A DNA stretch of 64,000 nucleotides from Carposina sasakii (lineage: Eukaryota > Arthropoda > Insecta > Lepidoptera > Carposinidae). The position numbers and the translations under genes were made by a program. The notes beneath the pieces were generated by a model that saw only the letters and a program-made list of their open reading frames with translations, made no database searches and was not told where the DNA came from. The stretch's first letter is position 1, and each line of letters starts with the position of its first letter. Of this stretch, positions 11,370 through 24,200 are shown one piece after another. Where the stretch lies: the NCBI GenBank assembly GCA_014607495.2, contig CP053156.1, forward strand, positions 8,246,001 to 8,310,000, read 5' to 3'.

Positions 11370-14300
11370 AGACCATATCGTGTGTTATAGTCGTAACTTA
11401 ATAATTTATTTAGATTGACGCGTTTGCTGCAAGAGTCAGCTATGTGTAGCTGTGCAATGGGTAAGAAAACTCTTTTAACATCCAATTCAAGTATAGAATT
11501 ACAATTGTCTCGGGAACTTTAATATTAATAAGGCCATAACACAATTTTACACATATTTAAGTAGATAGTACCTATTACAAGTTAGGTACGGCATCTCGAC
11601 AAACACCATTAAATATTATGAACATTTACTATCTAGCAGTGACTGCGTTATTACGTATAAATACAACAATGATTTTGCCTTACTTTATCAATTGTTAAAA
11701 ATAATGGTACGTACAGGTAACAAAAGTAGAAAAGAAATATTTTTTACAAAACCTTACAACATAAGCGATAGATTTTCATGAATGTTACAAATACCTTCCC
11801 AGTGTTTCATTTTCAAAGACAATTTTATATGATCGACTCTATGTTTAAAATATTGGACAACCTAAAACTCTTATGTGAATTCCTTAAATCAATTATTGCT
11901 GGATTTGTAGACATAAATATTTAGTGTAACGTGACTATATTATCACCTATTGGAAGCGTCAATAAATAAAATGTCTCTGTACGAACAGTTTCTATCACAT
12001 ATCATTACTCTTTATAGCACCACGCGGTTAATAGACCCATCTACGAATATCTACACTTACCTATTTTGTATATGGAGATGTATAAAAATCAATACGTCTG
12101 AAAAATAATTTAAGATCGATACCTATATAAACATCTGTATAAGTTAAGTTTAATTTAAAAATTAAATAAACTCTCTTATTGTATGTCCGTAACTATTGAA
12201 AATGTGTTTTGGCGTTTAAAAAGTAACATCGTGTCTGTGCTAATTCAGTTGAAAGATCATACTTGTACTGCCAGTTATGGCATTCCGTCATAGTGTCACA
12301 TGCGTAGGTAATTTCATGTTTCATTGACCTTTTAAGATGAATGTGCTTAATTTGATTATCTCCATTATAATCCCTATGCCCAAAAGATAGCTAACTTATT
12401 TATATCATAACCAGCGCTCGCCTACGTCCGCATAAACTTCCTGTTTTCCCTGCTCGCATTTTGCTAAGTCCCTTCTTAGAGCTCCCCTTAACTTCCCAAG
12501 GAACATGAATGCCAAAGTTCAGCTACACTTGTGTACTGACACACAGTAGGTAACAGAAGATTTTTGCAGATATAAAGGCAAGGATTGAACTTTCTGTCTT
12601 AACCACCTAATACTCGTAAATCAGTCATAAATAGTCATGCTGAATCACTCATAAGAAGTTCAGAATCAACGAGATAAAACCGTTATTGACATTGATAACT
12701 GCGACAGTAATCTCTACCCAAATATCAGTCTATCTATCAATGTTAACTATACCGTGAAGCTTTTTGCCTTTCTATCTTAATGTAATATCACAATCAGAAC
12801 CAAGTTCGACGAAACGAATGACAGAAGAACACATTACCATCAGTGCCAGTACCATGTGCTTTTAAAGCAAGAATGCCATTCCACTATGGAAGCGAGACCC
12901 AGTCTGGAACGATATCTCACATATACAATGGAAATATTCATACTTTATAAGTTCATGGTTAACCCGTAGATAGTTCTTTAACCAGTTACAGAGCCACATA
13001 TAGGAGAAAATATAGAATTTTGAAAAAAGGAGAAGCTAACTTATTATTCAAGTGAATTTAGATATAAAATACACGAAGCAGTAATTGACTGATCGTTTAT
13101 ATTGTATCGCACGATTTACTCGGTTTTGAACTTGTTTCATTACTGCTGCTAATCAGAAGAAATTCCCTGAAACTTTGACTAACTTATATAAAATATGGAG
13201 TAGCTACATGACGTAATCCATGATTTTAATACATAGGTACGTACATTTAGTGCAGATAGATTTGACATATACCTATTCAAATTGAAACTAGTACCTCATA
13301 TAAATACCAAACAGTTTTATGAGTTATTTGTCCTTATATCTGTTGTTATTCATTATTAATTCAAAATTAATATTTTATACAAACATAAGTGATTTGATAC
13401 GTTTTGATGCACTTTGGATTTTGGTAGAACGGTCATGTCAAGTGCGGTAAACGTTTTATACTTTGATGTTTTCAACTGAATGTTTCGTGTCTTATGAAAT
13501 ATTCTCGAATCAGCACAGTCATATCGAATGGACGGAGTTATAAAACTAACCTCACGGATAATTGAACATTATATTGTGCGTGTTAACATTAACTCAACTA
13601 CACTTAAATCCAGCATACACTATTGATCCTATAACGATTGAAGTCTTCCAAATAATAGGTAATAACTTGTATAAAATAATGCCCTATTAGCTCACAGTAA
13701 AATATTTTATAAAATGTTAGTTCCGACGTCAAATGAACGTAAAGATATTGTCCTAGCTAAACATTAAATAAAACTGGTAAATCTTCATCAGTGGAAATAT
13801 AGTTTACAATAAAAAATAAAAAACAAAACTTACTTAAGTCCTAATTTATCACATTTGACCTGGTTAGCACATGCTTATTTACAAAACCATTGCTGTGCTC
13901 AGTAAGTTTTAGAATCCAATTTAAAATTAGATTAACTATAGAGCTAGTATATAATGTTACATGAACATATAAAGAATACCACACCAACTTTTAATCCTAA
14001 GAGAATTTAAAATAACAGACCACTCAAAGCTCCAACGATCAAAGAGTCAAATGTACCTTTTTGACTTTAATGACGTAGCTAATATAGACCTCAAGGTATA
14101 ATAATATAGATGTTTAATCGGTTTAATTAATGTTAAAACTATTTAAGGCAGATTTTTACTAGTGAATTTGATGCTGTCTAACAAGATAAAGACATAATCA
14201 ATTTTATCCTTTAAACCTATCTGACTATTGGAAAAATTGTCCCTTAATCGACATAAAGTTTGATGACTGATTGATAAGGTAGGCACCTTGAGTGGGGTCA

Positions 14301-14848
14301 ACCTTACAACTATAAGACACTAAATTACACCACAACATCAAGTAACTACCGCCGATATAATTATAAAAACAGTCAACATCAATTTTGAATACTTAATTAT
14401 ATTATAAATTTCATATAATGGCAAAATATCTACATTATACACAATACTTATGAATCTTATATAACTTTATTTCGATGGCTTTGTAGTAAAAATTATCTAT
14501 GAAGTGAAAATAGAAAACGTTGCTGAATTTACAGGTTTGACCGTGATGTTTGTCTATTTTCACCACATCGCACTTTTAGAGTATTTCTGAAGTTAAAATG
14601 AAACAAGAGTATTGCTTCTCACTTTTATACTAGAAGTTTTCGGCTATCTTAATTACTTATTATATCCCTCTGGCAATTCACTCTGCTTTAATATCATATT
14701 TTTTCGGTATTCGTGAAAATAATTTACTGATATCAGCTTACGATTCAAAACATATCTTAAGTTAACTGCAAAGAAAAATTTTAATGTTGTTTTTTTATTA
14801 AAAGTAATCTATATTATAAAATTATTAATAAAGAAAATGGAAAAATTC

Positions 14849-14924
14849 TTTACCCTAGTGGGAATCGAACCCACGACCACTGCAAATCGTGCCAGCCGCT
14901 ATAACCACTAAGCCACCGGGTAAA
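14849..14924 (-). mobile_element. tRNA-derived SINE head, tRNA-sized (76 nt)
   Basis: On the minus strand it has an A-box-like TGGCTTAGTGG, a B-box GGTTCGATTCC, a perfect T-arm (GTGGG TTCGATT CCCAC) and pairing ends TTTACCC / GGGTAAA. The anticodon arm does not fold properly and the same unit recurs with a shared 3' body (AAGAATTTTTCCATTTTC), so it is a SINE and not a tRNA gene. Confidence 0.7.
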
Positions 14925-14937
14925 TCTATATCTATAC

Positions 14938-15140
14938 ATACAATAAAAATGTAACGGACTGATGTTTGTGCACGCTAATCTCAGAAACGGCTGGACCGAT
15001 TTCGATGCAGATTTCAGGAATATATTGTGACAGGTCCCACTTAACATATAGGCCACTTTTTGTCCCGGGAAAATGTTTTTATCCCGGATAATTCCGACAT
15101 TTTGTTTTTTCTGCAGTCCACGCGGACGGAGACGCGGGCG
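14938..15140 (+). mobile_element. Lep1-like nonautonomous Helitron, end altered
   Basis: ATGTAACGGACTGATG, CTCAGAAACGGCTGGACCG, TTTATCCCGG and CACGCGGACGGAGACGCGGG are present; the final TCCACTAGT is missing. It lies next to the tRNA-derived SINE at 14849. Confidence 0.7.
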
Positions 15141-16990
15141 GTACATAATATTATATACACGGCTGTATTCTCAAAAGATAGCAGTATCTCGAAGGTGAAC
15201 CTACAGACCACGTTTAGAAGGGTTACAAGTAAAAGATCGGTGACAATTTCCTGATCGCCTAAAAGAACGCCCCTAAATTCGTGAAATTAGGTACCTTAGT
15301 ACCTAAATCTAAGAAGCAGAGAGGAAATAAATTAAAGAGGATTTTGTTCAAAGTTATTTGGAATGGGTTATACTCCTATAATAGGCACCTCTCCAAAAGC
15401 TTCTTACATTAGTATAGTGCCTAAGTAAAATAATAAAGTAATTCGTCTTAAATTATATTCGTTAACATTCCTGTATATTAAGTTATTTCGTTGTAATATA
15501 TTATTGAGTTCTTAAGTCAGAAGTTACTATTGACAGTAGGTTTTCTGTCTATAACTATAAATCGTAAAAATTTAAAACACTAGCTCGTAAAGATCAAAAT
15601 AGATAGAGAATTATGTAGGAAAAAACTTCAATACTCCAAAGAAATAAAAGTTGTCATAAAATGGATTTCAAACCATCAATGAAAAAGAAAATCCATAGTT
15701 AGGATATGATCGGCCAACCCAACCTAACCTAATTTGAAATACATACTTATGGAAATAAATCAATTCTTTTATAACTTGTGTTAGAGAGCTTAATTAGTCC
15801 CTCAATATTACCATAAAGTGTCTATTAGGAGTATATGTATCATCTATCACAATATTGGCAGTAACTTGTAAAATCTTCACGAGTTAGAGATTTTAAATAC
15901 TTACCTATATAAAAAGTTGCATGTAAAAGTGACAAGTTTCTATCTAAGTCGTCGACTTTGTATACAGTTACAGAGTGTAGTAACATAGTAGTAACAGCGA
16001 ATAATAAATTAAAACGTAAAACAATCTAGATTTTAACTACTTCAATGTTATTTTATGAGGTACACATTTTGGCACAGAGAGATTTCTTAAACCTATAATT
16101 TTATATCTAATGTATTAATTTATTTTCTCATATAATTTACATTTAATGTTTTCTTCGATGTTCTTAAAACTTGTTGACTGGTCTTAATCGTACGAATCAC
16201 AGCTTTTGCATTCTCCTACTTATCTATCGACACGACTACCCATTTTCTAATATTTCCTTTCTGGAATGAGCTATTCAATCTTAATATACGTAGGCATATA
16301 AAAATATGGCAAATTAAACTAATTCAAGCATATTCTTACCAACGAAACCTGAGTCTGTGGTGACAACAAAATTCTTACTAGATTATTATTGCGTTAATCA
16401 CGGTTGCTGTAAGATATTTATAAAATTGTAGTTCGAAAAAATATTTGGTCCCTCACCCGCAAGTATGGAGGTTGACAAAATACAAGGGGAGGTTGAACAC
16501 TGCACACATTCTGACTAAATCTACACAAATGATAAAACTGTTAAGTGTTAACCGTAATAATATAGATATAAAAATAAGTGCAGAAGACAATTTGAGTTAA
16601 AACACTATTACACTAGTGATACGTGAAAACAATAATGCTCTGTAAATAAAAACTTTATCGAAAATGATTTTACATACTAGACTTAAAATTGACGACTCGA
16701 TTACGAATTCAATTTTCAATATATAAATCTGTTCTCGTGTAATAAAATTCATTATCTTTGAGCTATTTCGAATCATAGATAGAATGCCTGTGAAAACTGT
16801 ATATATTATTATCTTATAGCAAAAAAAATATTGATGTACCTAGCAAGGTATAATCCAATTTTTTAATTGTATCAGGCGTCACTATTCAATTTGACTAACC
16901 GATTCGTAATCGAACCGCCTAAAATATGTAAATATAAAATGACGGAATATATTCATGTTAAAAAGTTCAAAACCTTTACAAAATATTCCC
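15141..16990. other. Non-coding, AT-rich, just beyond the mamo long 3' end
   Basis: Nothing recognisable. It may contain 3' UTR of ending B if the first AATAAA is not used. Confidence 0.5.
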
Positions 16991-16991
16991 A

Positions 16992-16997
16992 TTTATT
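16992..16997 (-). promoter_or_regulatory. candidate poly(A) signal for mamo ending B
   Basis: AATAAA on the minus strand, about 65 bases past the stop at 17062. It is the first such hexamer after the stop. Given the AT-rich background, hexamers occur by chance and a longer 3' UTR is possible. Confidence 0.35.
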
Positions 16998-17061
16998 GTA
17001 ACAATATGACTCGGTCATTAACTATTAGAGGTATGCGTAGATTGGCAACCGGACGGCGTAA

Positions 17062-18219
17062 TCAGCGTGCGTTGTGAACATGTGTAGTCAGATGTTTGGA
17101 GAGATAGTCAGCTCTGGCGAAACACTTACCGCAAGCTTCACAATGGTACGGTCGCTCCCCGGTGTGGATCCGCAGGTGACGAGTCAGATCACTCTTTCCT
17201 CCAAAAGCCCTTCCACAAAACAAGCACACAAATGGACGTTCTCCAGTATGCTTTCGCACGTGCAACTTCAAGTTCTCTTTTGATCTCACACATTTGCCGC
17301 AGAAGGGGCATGCGAATCTCCTTTCTCTGTCACGTTGCCTTTCGTCGTTTTGTAGAAAACCTAAAATTCCTGAATTAGAGCTGGAACTCTCGTGTTTGAC
17401 ACTATCAGCCCTGGATTCAGTCTCAGAGCTATCAGCAATTGAACTAACACTGGCAAACGATACAGGGACCCTTCTTCTGCCCATGGAAGGTCCTTCGTCA
17501 TCTTTTTTACCATCACTTTCAATGCCTGAATTTCGACAGTCTGTAGAATCGTCAACAGTTACAATAGAATCAGATGCTCCATTCGAATCAACAGTGCTGT
17601 CTTGTTCCGCATCTCGAATTACTTCAGGTGGAGTACTTGTCTCAGCTCTATTTTTCTTCTTCATTGATAGATCTATTTCTCCGCACTGCCCTATTAGAAC
17701 TTCATTGGTGCTTGAAACTTGGTCGGTACCCTCAGTTGGATCATTATTCTTTGTGTGTAGTCTTTCAAGAGTATGGTTCAGTCTATGTTTCTTGAAAGAT
17801 TTTAAATATCGGAACTGCATGCCACAAACGTCACATGTGAAAAGTTTGTCAGCTGGTAGCCTGGCGCGATGATTTTGCTCTCGGTGTTTCACATAAGCGG
17901 ATCTATACCGATAGCTTTGTCCGCATTGTTCGCAGACGAATGGTTTATCATCGCAAGAAGTTTGTGTTGCGTGTTGCAAAGCTGCATGTCTCTCGAGGAG
18001 CCAAGCGGACGGGAAAGAAGCGAGACAAACTCCACAACGACGCCTCTCGGTATGCAGAAGGTGTCGATTTTGATAACCCATGCAGTCATCTGACAAGTAC
18101 CTGCGTAATCGACAAGCTTGTAGCGCCAGCAACGGCGACCACAGAGGCAGAGCCGTTGGACTCCGCGGTGGGATGGGGCTCGGAATATTTGGTGGCACGC
18201 AAGACATATCCATGCAAAT
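17062..18219 (-). CDS. mamo: mamo ending B, single terminal exon: six C2H2 zinc fingers
   Basis: Residues 388-772 of the long form, 385 codons and TGA at 17064-17062. The acceptor ttgttatttcag|ATT gives phase 0. Three spaced fingers come first (449-470 with H-x4-H, 483-504 with H-x4-H, 516-536). A Ser/Asp/Glu-rich spacer of about 155 residues follows. Three tandem fingers then occupy 691-711, 719-739 and 747-767 with canonical TGERPF/TGERPY linkers, and only five residues follow the last finger. The spacer holds E-I-D-L-S-M-K (568-574), close to the CtBP motif PxDLSxK without its Pro, and V-K-H-E (661-664), a sumoylation-type site. The fingers differ from ending A, so the two forms should bind different sites. 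Nothing codes between this exon and 25573. Confidence 0.9.
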   Translation of the reverse strand: MCMDMSCVPPNIPSPIPPRSPTALPLWSPLLALQACRLRRYLSDDCMGYQNRHLLHTERRRCGVCLASFPSAWLLERHAALQHATQTSCDDKPFVCEQCGQSYRYRSAYVKHREQNHRARLPADKLFTCDVCGMQFRYLKSFKKHRLNHTLERLHTKNNDPTEGTDQVSSTNEVLIGQCGEIDLSMKKKNRAETSTPPEVIRDAEQDSTVDSNGASDSIVTVDDSTDCRNSGIESDGKKDDEGPSMGRRRVPVSFASVSSIADSSETESRADSVKHESSSSNSGILGFLQNDERQRDRERRFACPFCGKCVRSKENLKLHVRKHTGERPFVCLFCGRAFGGKSDLTRHLRIHTGERPYHCEACGKCFARADYLSKHLTTHVHNAR

Positions 18220-21200
18220 CTGAAATAACAATATTTGCTTTTAAGACACCTTGTTAAAGAAACATTCGATGAAAGCCGCAATATTTTAGATACATACCTC
18301 GTACTAAGTTTTAGGCATACCTAAGTTTGTCAAATAAAAGAATGTTCTAATGAATGTAGAGCTTTTATTTGTCAAAATTGTATTTTTACAGCTATGATAT
18401 GCTTATATTTGTTTCAAGAGTTACAATCAACAGCGATGGGTCTCTGAAAGGCTGTTGTTACACAATTGACAAAACATTATTTCAATTTGATCCTTATCAT
18501 CTGATAATAATATATTGTATGTAACTATTTTTAACAAAATCATACCGCTCTTTTACAACATTATGAACTATTAATAATGTTAAGGCAAAACAGATATTCT
18601 CTAATCTAAAATGTCAACAATTAATGTTAAATAAAACAGATTAAGGAAATACAATCATCGATTTCTCAAGTTTGAAACAATGATTAAGCTCTATAAATAA
18701 AGTGTAACTACGTTATTTGAACTTGTGCCGACGCGAATTTATCATAGCATAATATACAATTAGATATCTTATTTTCCAACATAATGCCAAAGTTTGGCCA
18801 TTTTACATTGACTACTATGTAAAACGTAGGTACTAAGAGAGGTGTGAGGGCAATTATAAGCTAAATCTGCACTGCGCACAGTGAGATCGTCCCCCTTATT
18901 ACCGAACTAGCAAAAGCAAAGCGTTAGCGGAAATTGTACAAAAATCGCTGATTGCTTGTCAAATTCGTATTACGTAAAATGAATTTTAAAGGAACTTTGA
19001 CATTTCAAGGCGAATATTGTGCAATTTTCGCTATCGCTTTGCTTCGGCTTTGAAATTGCTTTTACGTAATCAGGGGGCAGGTCGTGTTCTCTGTTTTTCG
19101 AAATGTCAATTCCAATACGTCAGTACATAATCTTCAATATTTCTGTTACCTACAAGAACAAGTTAAGTATATCCTACAGCGTATACTATGCTAACATAAA
19201 TCATTATCAAAAAGTTATAAATCTAAATAATTTAAAATTAAAACAAATTGTACCAATATACAATAATCAATACACCTACAGGAACTTAGGAAAATTGCAA
19301 TATGAGTTCTATATTTAGGTATGCCACTTAAAATGTTAAAACTAACCGCTGAATCAGCTTCGCCAGATTATGAACGAAACAAACATGTAATGAACTATGT
19401 AATATTAAAGAATATTTGACGTGTTAAAGTAAAGGAGAAGAAATTGCTTAGAAAAATCATTGATTATGGAATGTGTTAGGTTAAAACTAGTAATAACCAG
19501 ATGTGTTAAAACCAGATAGTATGCCCGACCATTTATTAACTTCAACACGAATTTTTCACATATAATTTTAAATGTCAAATAATGAATTTACATACCTACA
19601 AAGTTAACGTAGGTATAAAATGTGTGTAAAAGTCTAAAAATTATTTCTGTTTTGCAGATAAACGTGTAGTGTATTTAGGAAAATAATTGTTTCTACTAGT
19701 AAATTATTGCGTGTATTTATCACAAGATTGAGATGAGCTAGCTAGGGAGTTTCAATATTACCTCCTTACAAATAATTATGCATGCAGTATTTTAATCTTT
19801 GTATGGCTTCCTTCTGTCTATGTTCTTATTTAAGGTGCAGCCAGATGGAACAAGACAGTTGAAATAATTTATAAGCGCTATAAAATTAATATTATATTCC
19901 AATTGGCATAGTGGAGTGATGCTTTATTAAATTTAACATCTTCACTGGCCAATTCTTTCGATTTTACGTAACATTTGCTCTATTACAAATAAAGATACAA
20001 AGTTGCATTAAAAAACAGCATATTAACATGAGTAAGGAGGCATAAGTATATTACGTAATAACAAAAAAGTCCACTCATAAATTCAAAATGAATCCATGTA
20101 AGTTACATATCATAACGCAACTTACAATTTTCACCATAAAATTGTACACTTTTTTCTCTAATGTTCATTAGCTACATATCCTATTTATTTCGTGATTTGC
20201 AGCCTTTATATAAGTCTTGTACAGGCAAGAGGCACTCTAAATATAAAACTGTGGTCACAATTTATGATATAAAAACAATTCTACATTGTAGCTATTTCAA
20301 CATATGAAATATTTCGTGCTAGTACTCCTTATGATATAATGCTTGTTAGATTACAATACATATCGTCGATGAAGTGACAATACCTCCTAACTAACATTTT
20401 TATATACTTATTATTGAATTATAAGTATATTACATTAAAAATCGATTTGTTAAAAAAATGTTAGTTACGAGGTATTGTCACTTCACCGTCGATATATACT
20501 TTAATATATATAATAAATCTACATAAATTTTCAATATAGATAGGTACATAATTTGTTATTTGTTTGATTTGTGCTAGTGGCGTGTTAGTCTGCTGGGACG
20601 TGGTAACAATAGGTAAATGTTAAAATTTGAATAACTGCACTGTGAGTTTATCATTGATAGGTTATTATCAAGTAAAATGTGATTGGATGCAGCCAAAACC
20701 TTTTTCAGAAAATTCGGAGACAATTTCAAACAAAGAACACAATATTATTTGACTTTTACTTCGTATTTGGGCTTTTAACTAAATCTAGTAATTTATCAGT
20801 CTGGCTGCGTGCAATCAAATTTTACGGCTGTATACAAATACCACACTGTTACATATTAAATATTCTTCTGTAGAAATATATACTTTATCATCTGAATATT
20901 TCGTTAATAAATAGTACATCTAAGTTACGAAATAAACAATTAGTACATGTAAGTACTAAATGAGTTTTGTTCTATCATAAAACTTTTATAGATAAAAAAC
21001 TTGTACGACTTTGTTCATTTGCATCATTAACTATTTATTGCTATTAGATATTAATTTAGTAAATTGTAAATATTCAATCTTTCTTAAACATAAGAAGAGG
21101 AACATCCATCAAAGTATGAAAATGTTAGGTATATTGTTCTAAGGTCTAGTCTAACACTGACAGCGAAACAAAAAAGTGCAGCTTTTCAAATAGCAACATT

Positions 21201-24200
21201 TTTGTAAGTAAGTAATTTTGCAATAAATTTCGTGGAAACCATTAGCTCGGAGGAATAGCGTCTACCAATCTATCATCTAAAATTCATTTACATTTTTATT
21301 AGACCAAAATTTAAATTTACTTTCCCGCATCAATTTTAAGAATTTATGCTGTAACGTGTTAAAAGGAATCTATTAAATTTACAATTATTAATGTACGTAT
21401 AACTATTAAAATTTACTTGCAGGAACGAAGTGTATAAAAATTGTAAGAACTGCAGGAAAATACTGATGGTAGACATAATGAAATATTTTGAAACTCATAT
21501 ATTGGAATGCTCATAGTTGTAATCGAAAAGATTCGATGAAATAATAGGGATAAAAAATGTAGGGAGTCGTAAGTATTATTACACTATGGTCTCTTTCACT
21601 CTGTCTGTCAGGTGATCCAATAGATTGTTACTTCACTCAAAACTATCATGTAGTGTTATTTAGGCGCATAATATTTAACAATAAAAATATTGATTAGGCG
21701 ACACATTAGCGTGCAGACAAAGAAATACAGAAAATGTGATTACTGATTAGTATACATTGCGCACTGACAACTATATAACATCATAACACTTGAAAACAAA
21801 TATGTAGACCACGCAACCTATACCGAGGATTCATTTATAGCTATAATAGATAGAAACTCTCCCCTCAAAATAAATATGAACAAACTTTAAAACTTAACAC
21901 AGGGAATTACAACTGGTCTACAGGCGCCACTTTCGCTATGATTATCTATTATAGTTATACACTAATCCTGACTATCAAAAAGTGCGTTCGGAAGAATTCG
22001 CTAAAAGACTACCACTGCATTCTCAACACTTAATATTTTATTCCACTCGAACAAAAACACTTTAAATGCTACGGTACTCGATGTGATCATACATCATACT
22101 CTTAAAACTACTCGACAAGTAGATAAAGGTAAAATATTAATTATAAATTATTCGGTGGCATTCATAATAAAAAATAACTGACTCTGGGATCAGTGCGGAA
22201 TGTCAGGCGTTTATGACCTAAAAACGAAATTGAGAAAAAAATTTGGTACCCCATTTGTAAACGGTTAAAAAGAATCTAAAATAAGAAAAAATTGAGATCT
22301 TAACAATCACGACCACAATAACGATCGTGTCAAATTTTGACAATTAAAAAAATCCTTAAATTACAGCAGAGCGCAAAACTGCTCTCGTAGTAGCACATTG
22401 AACTAGGATATAAAACCAATTTGAACATAAAACACAAAGTGACGTAACAATGTTCCATTTCTTAGCTGTCACACACAATGCCCAGCCTGAAGTGACGTTT
22501 TATTTTAAATCTAAAAATATAACCATATATTTTTAGTCATGGTAAGCTCATCGACTTTTCTTTAAATTTCAGCTCAATGCGCTACATCAAAATCACTTTA
22601 TATCAAAAGAATTTAAGTTTAAAAACAGAAAATCATAAACTGAGATCATATTTTAACTCCCAGATGTTGTGTCCTTATTTTTAAATATCACAGTTCTTTT
22701 CTTATATTACCATAATACTTCGTTCCATATAAATCCAAATATCAATCTCTAATTCCTAATATTATAAAAAGACTAAAACGCCCACAATTTAGTAGGAGAA
22801 TTTAAAATGTTCTTTAAAGAATTTGAAACCACTTTACAGAATGATATGTTTAAGAGCTACATCGAAATGTACTATGAAATGATTGTATTCGTAAACTAGT
22901 GTAAATAATTTATATGCAAATAACACTACAGTTACGATATAATTATGTACTTTTAAAATAATAATGTATGCTTCGAGCAAAGAGTACCGTTCGCATGAAA
23001 AATTACACAAAAATTTACAATGAACACTTATCGACTAAGGTGAGCCAACATTGCATATCGGTTCCAAATCAAAGCTTTAGACATATCTCGTTCTGGCAGT
23101 TAACAATATATTAAATCGGAATCTACGAACAGAGCCTCGTTCCATAATGAAATATAGTCAAATTAGTACAAGTAAATTATTTAGATATTATTATTAATGT
23201 TTGGGTGCAAATATGCTCTTAATGTATTACAATATGAACACTTTTTGATGTCATTTGACTCGTTTATAGGATAATTAATGTAGAAAACCATATTTAGACC
23301 AAACATTATCTTTGCTTTGATGTTACATAAATTGACATAATAATGACTTTAGTCAAAAGGAAATGAACTATTGACACTTGCATCAAAGTTTGTCATTATT
23401 ATGAAACGTGGCCCTGGAGACATTTGTAACAATATAGTATATATGAATCTAACCGGAGTTTGTACTAAAAATAAAATGATGTCACATTGAACGTTATGTG
23501 TTAATGATCCATAAAATATCCCTGTATATTACTCTGTTGTCATTATTGAACACAGTGATTGCGGGGTATTTCAAATGTTCTTCCTTTAGTTCGAAATTAT
23601 ATTGAAAACTAAATATACTTTTAACTATGTAACATAGGCAAAGGAGAACATTTGAAAATACACCTATAATTATTGTGAATCAATATTGTTCTGCAGTAAG
23701 AAAATAGAAAGTTTTATATAGGTAAGTATTATATATAATAGAACAATACCTCTTACCCTGTTTTCGATAAAATAAATAATGAAGTACCTACCTAATTAGT
23801 TCAATTTATTGATTACTAAGTTCATTTTGAAAAGTATTGTCGCCTTACTCATGATAACGATTCTTCGTAGGTATACCTAATATAACAGTTTTACTATTGT
23901 ATACGAAGCAACAATCGCTCTAATGTAGAAGATAATATTTGCTCATTTTTCACAACGTAAACCATATTCTGTAAAAATATAGAATAACATCTATAAAAGT
24001 AGTAGTAGCTGATAAGGGAAGAGGTATTGCCATTGGAAAAAATAATGGAGCATTTTAAAGCTTTGATTCCCATGATTACACACCTACTACTCTCCCCAGT
24101 ATCACCAATACAGACCTAAAGAAGCTTTTACTTTCTAATAAATTTCCTAAAAATCCGACATTATCAAACTATATGTTTATTTACATATTTTATATGTCTT

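Larger units (their letters stand above)
8727..14848. other. Non-coding, AT-rich, downstream region of mamo
   Basis: Only the dispersed repeat at 9004 and the two related MITEs at 10431 and 11234 stand out. No coding frame with domain content. Confidence 0.55.

Noticed and set aside
14849..14924. tRNA gene
   Set aside because: Anticodon arm does not fold and the unit recurs with a common 3' body in other places; a tRNA-derived SINE.
17074..18257. Plus-strand frames opposite the ending B zinc-finger exon (192, 105, 74, 73, 69 codons)
   Set aside because: Shadows of the minus-strand coding exon, whose six C2H2 fingers are unmistakable.
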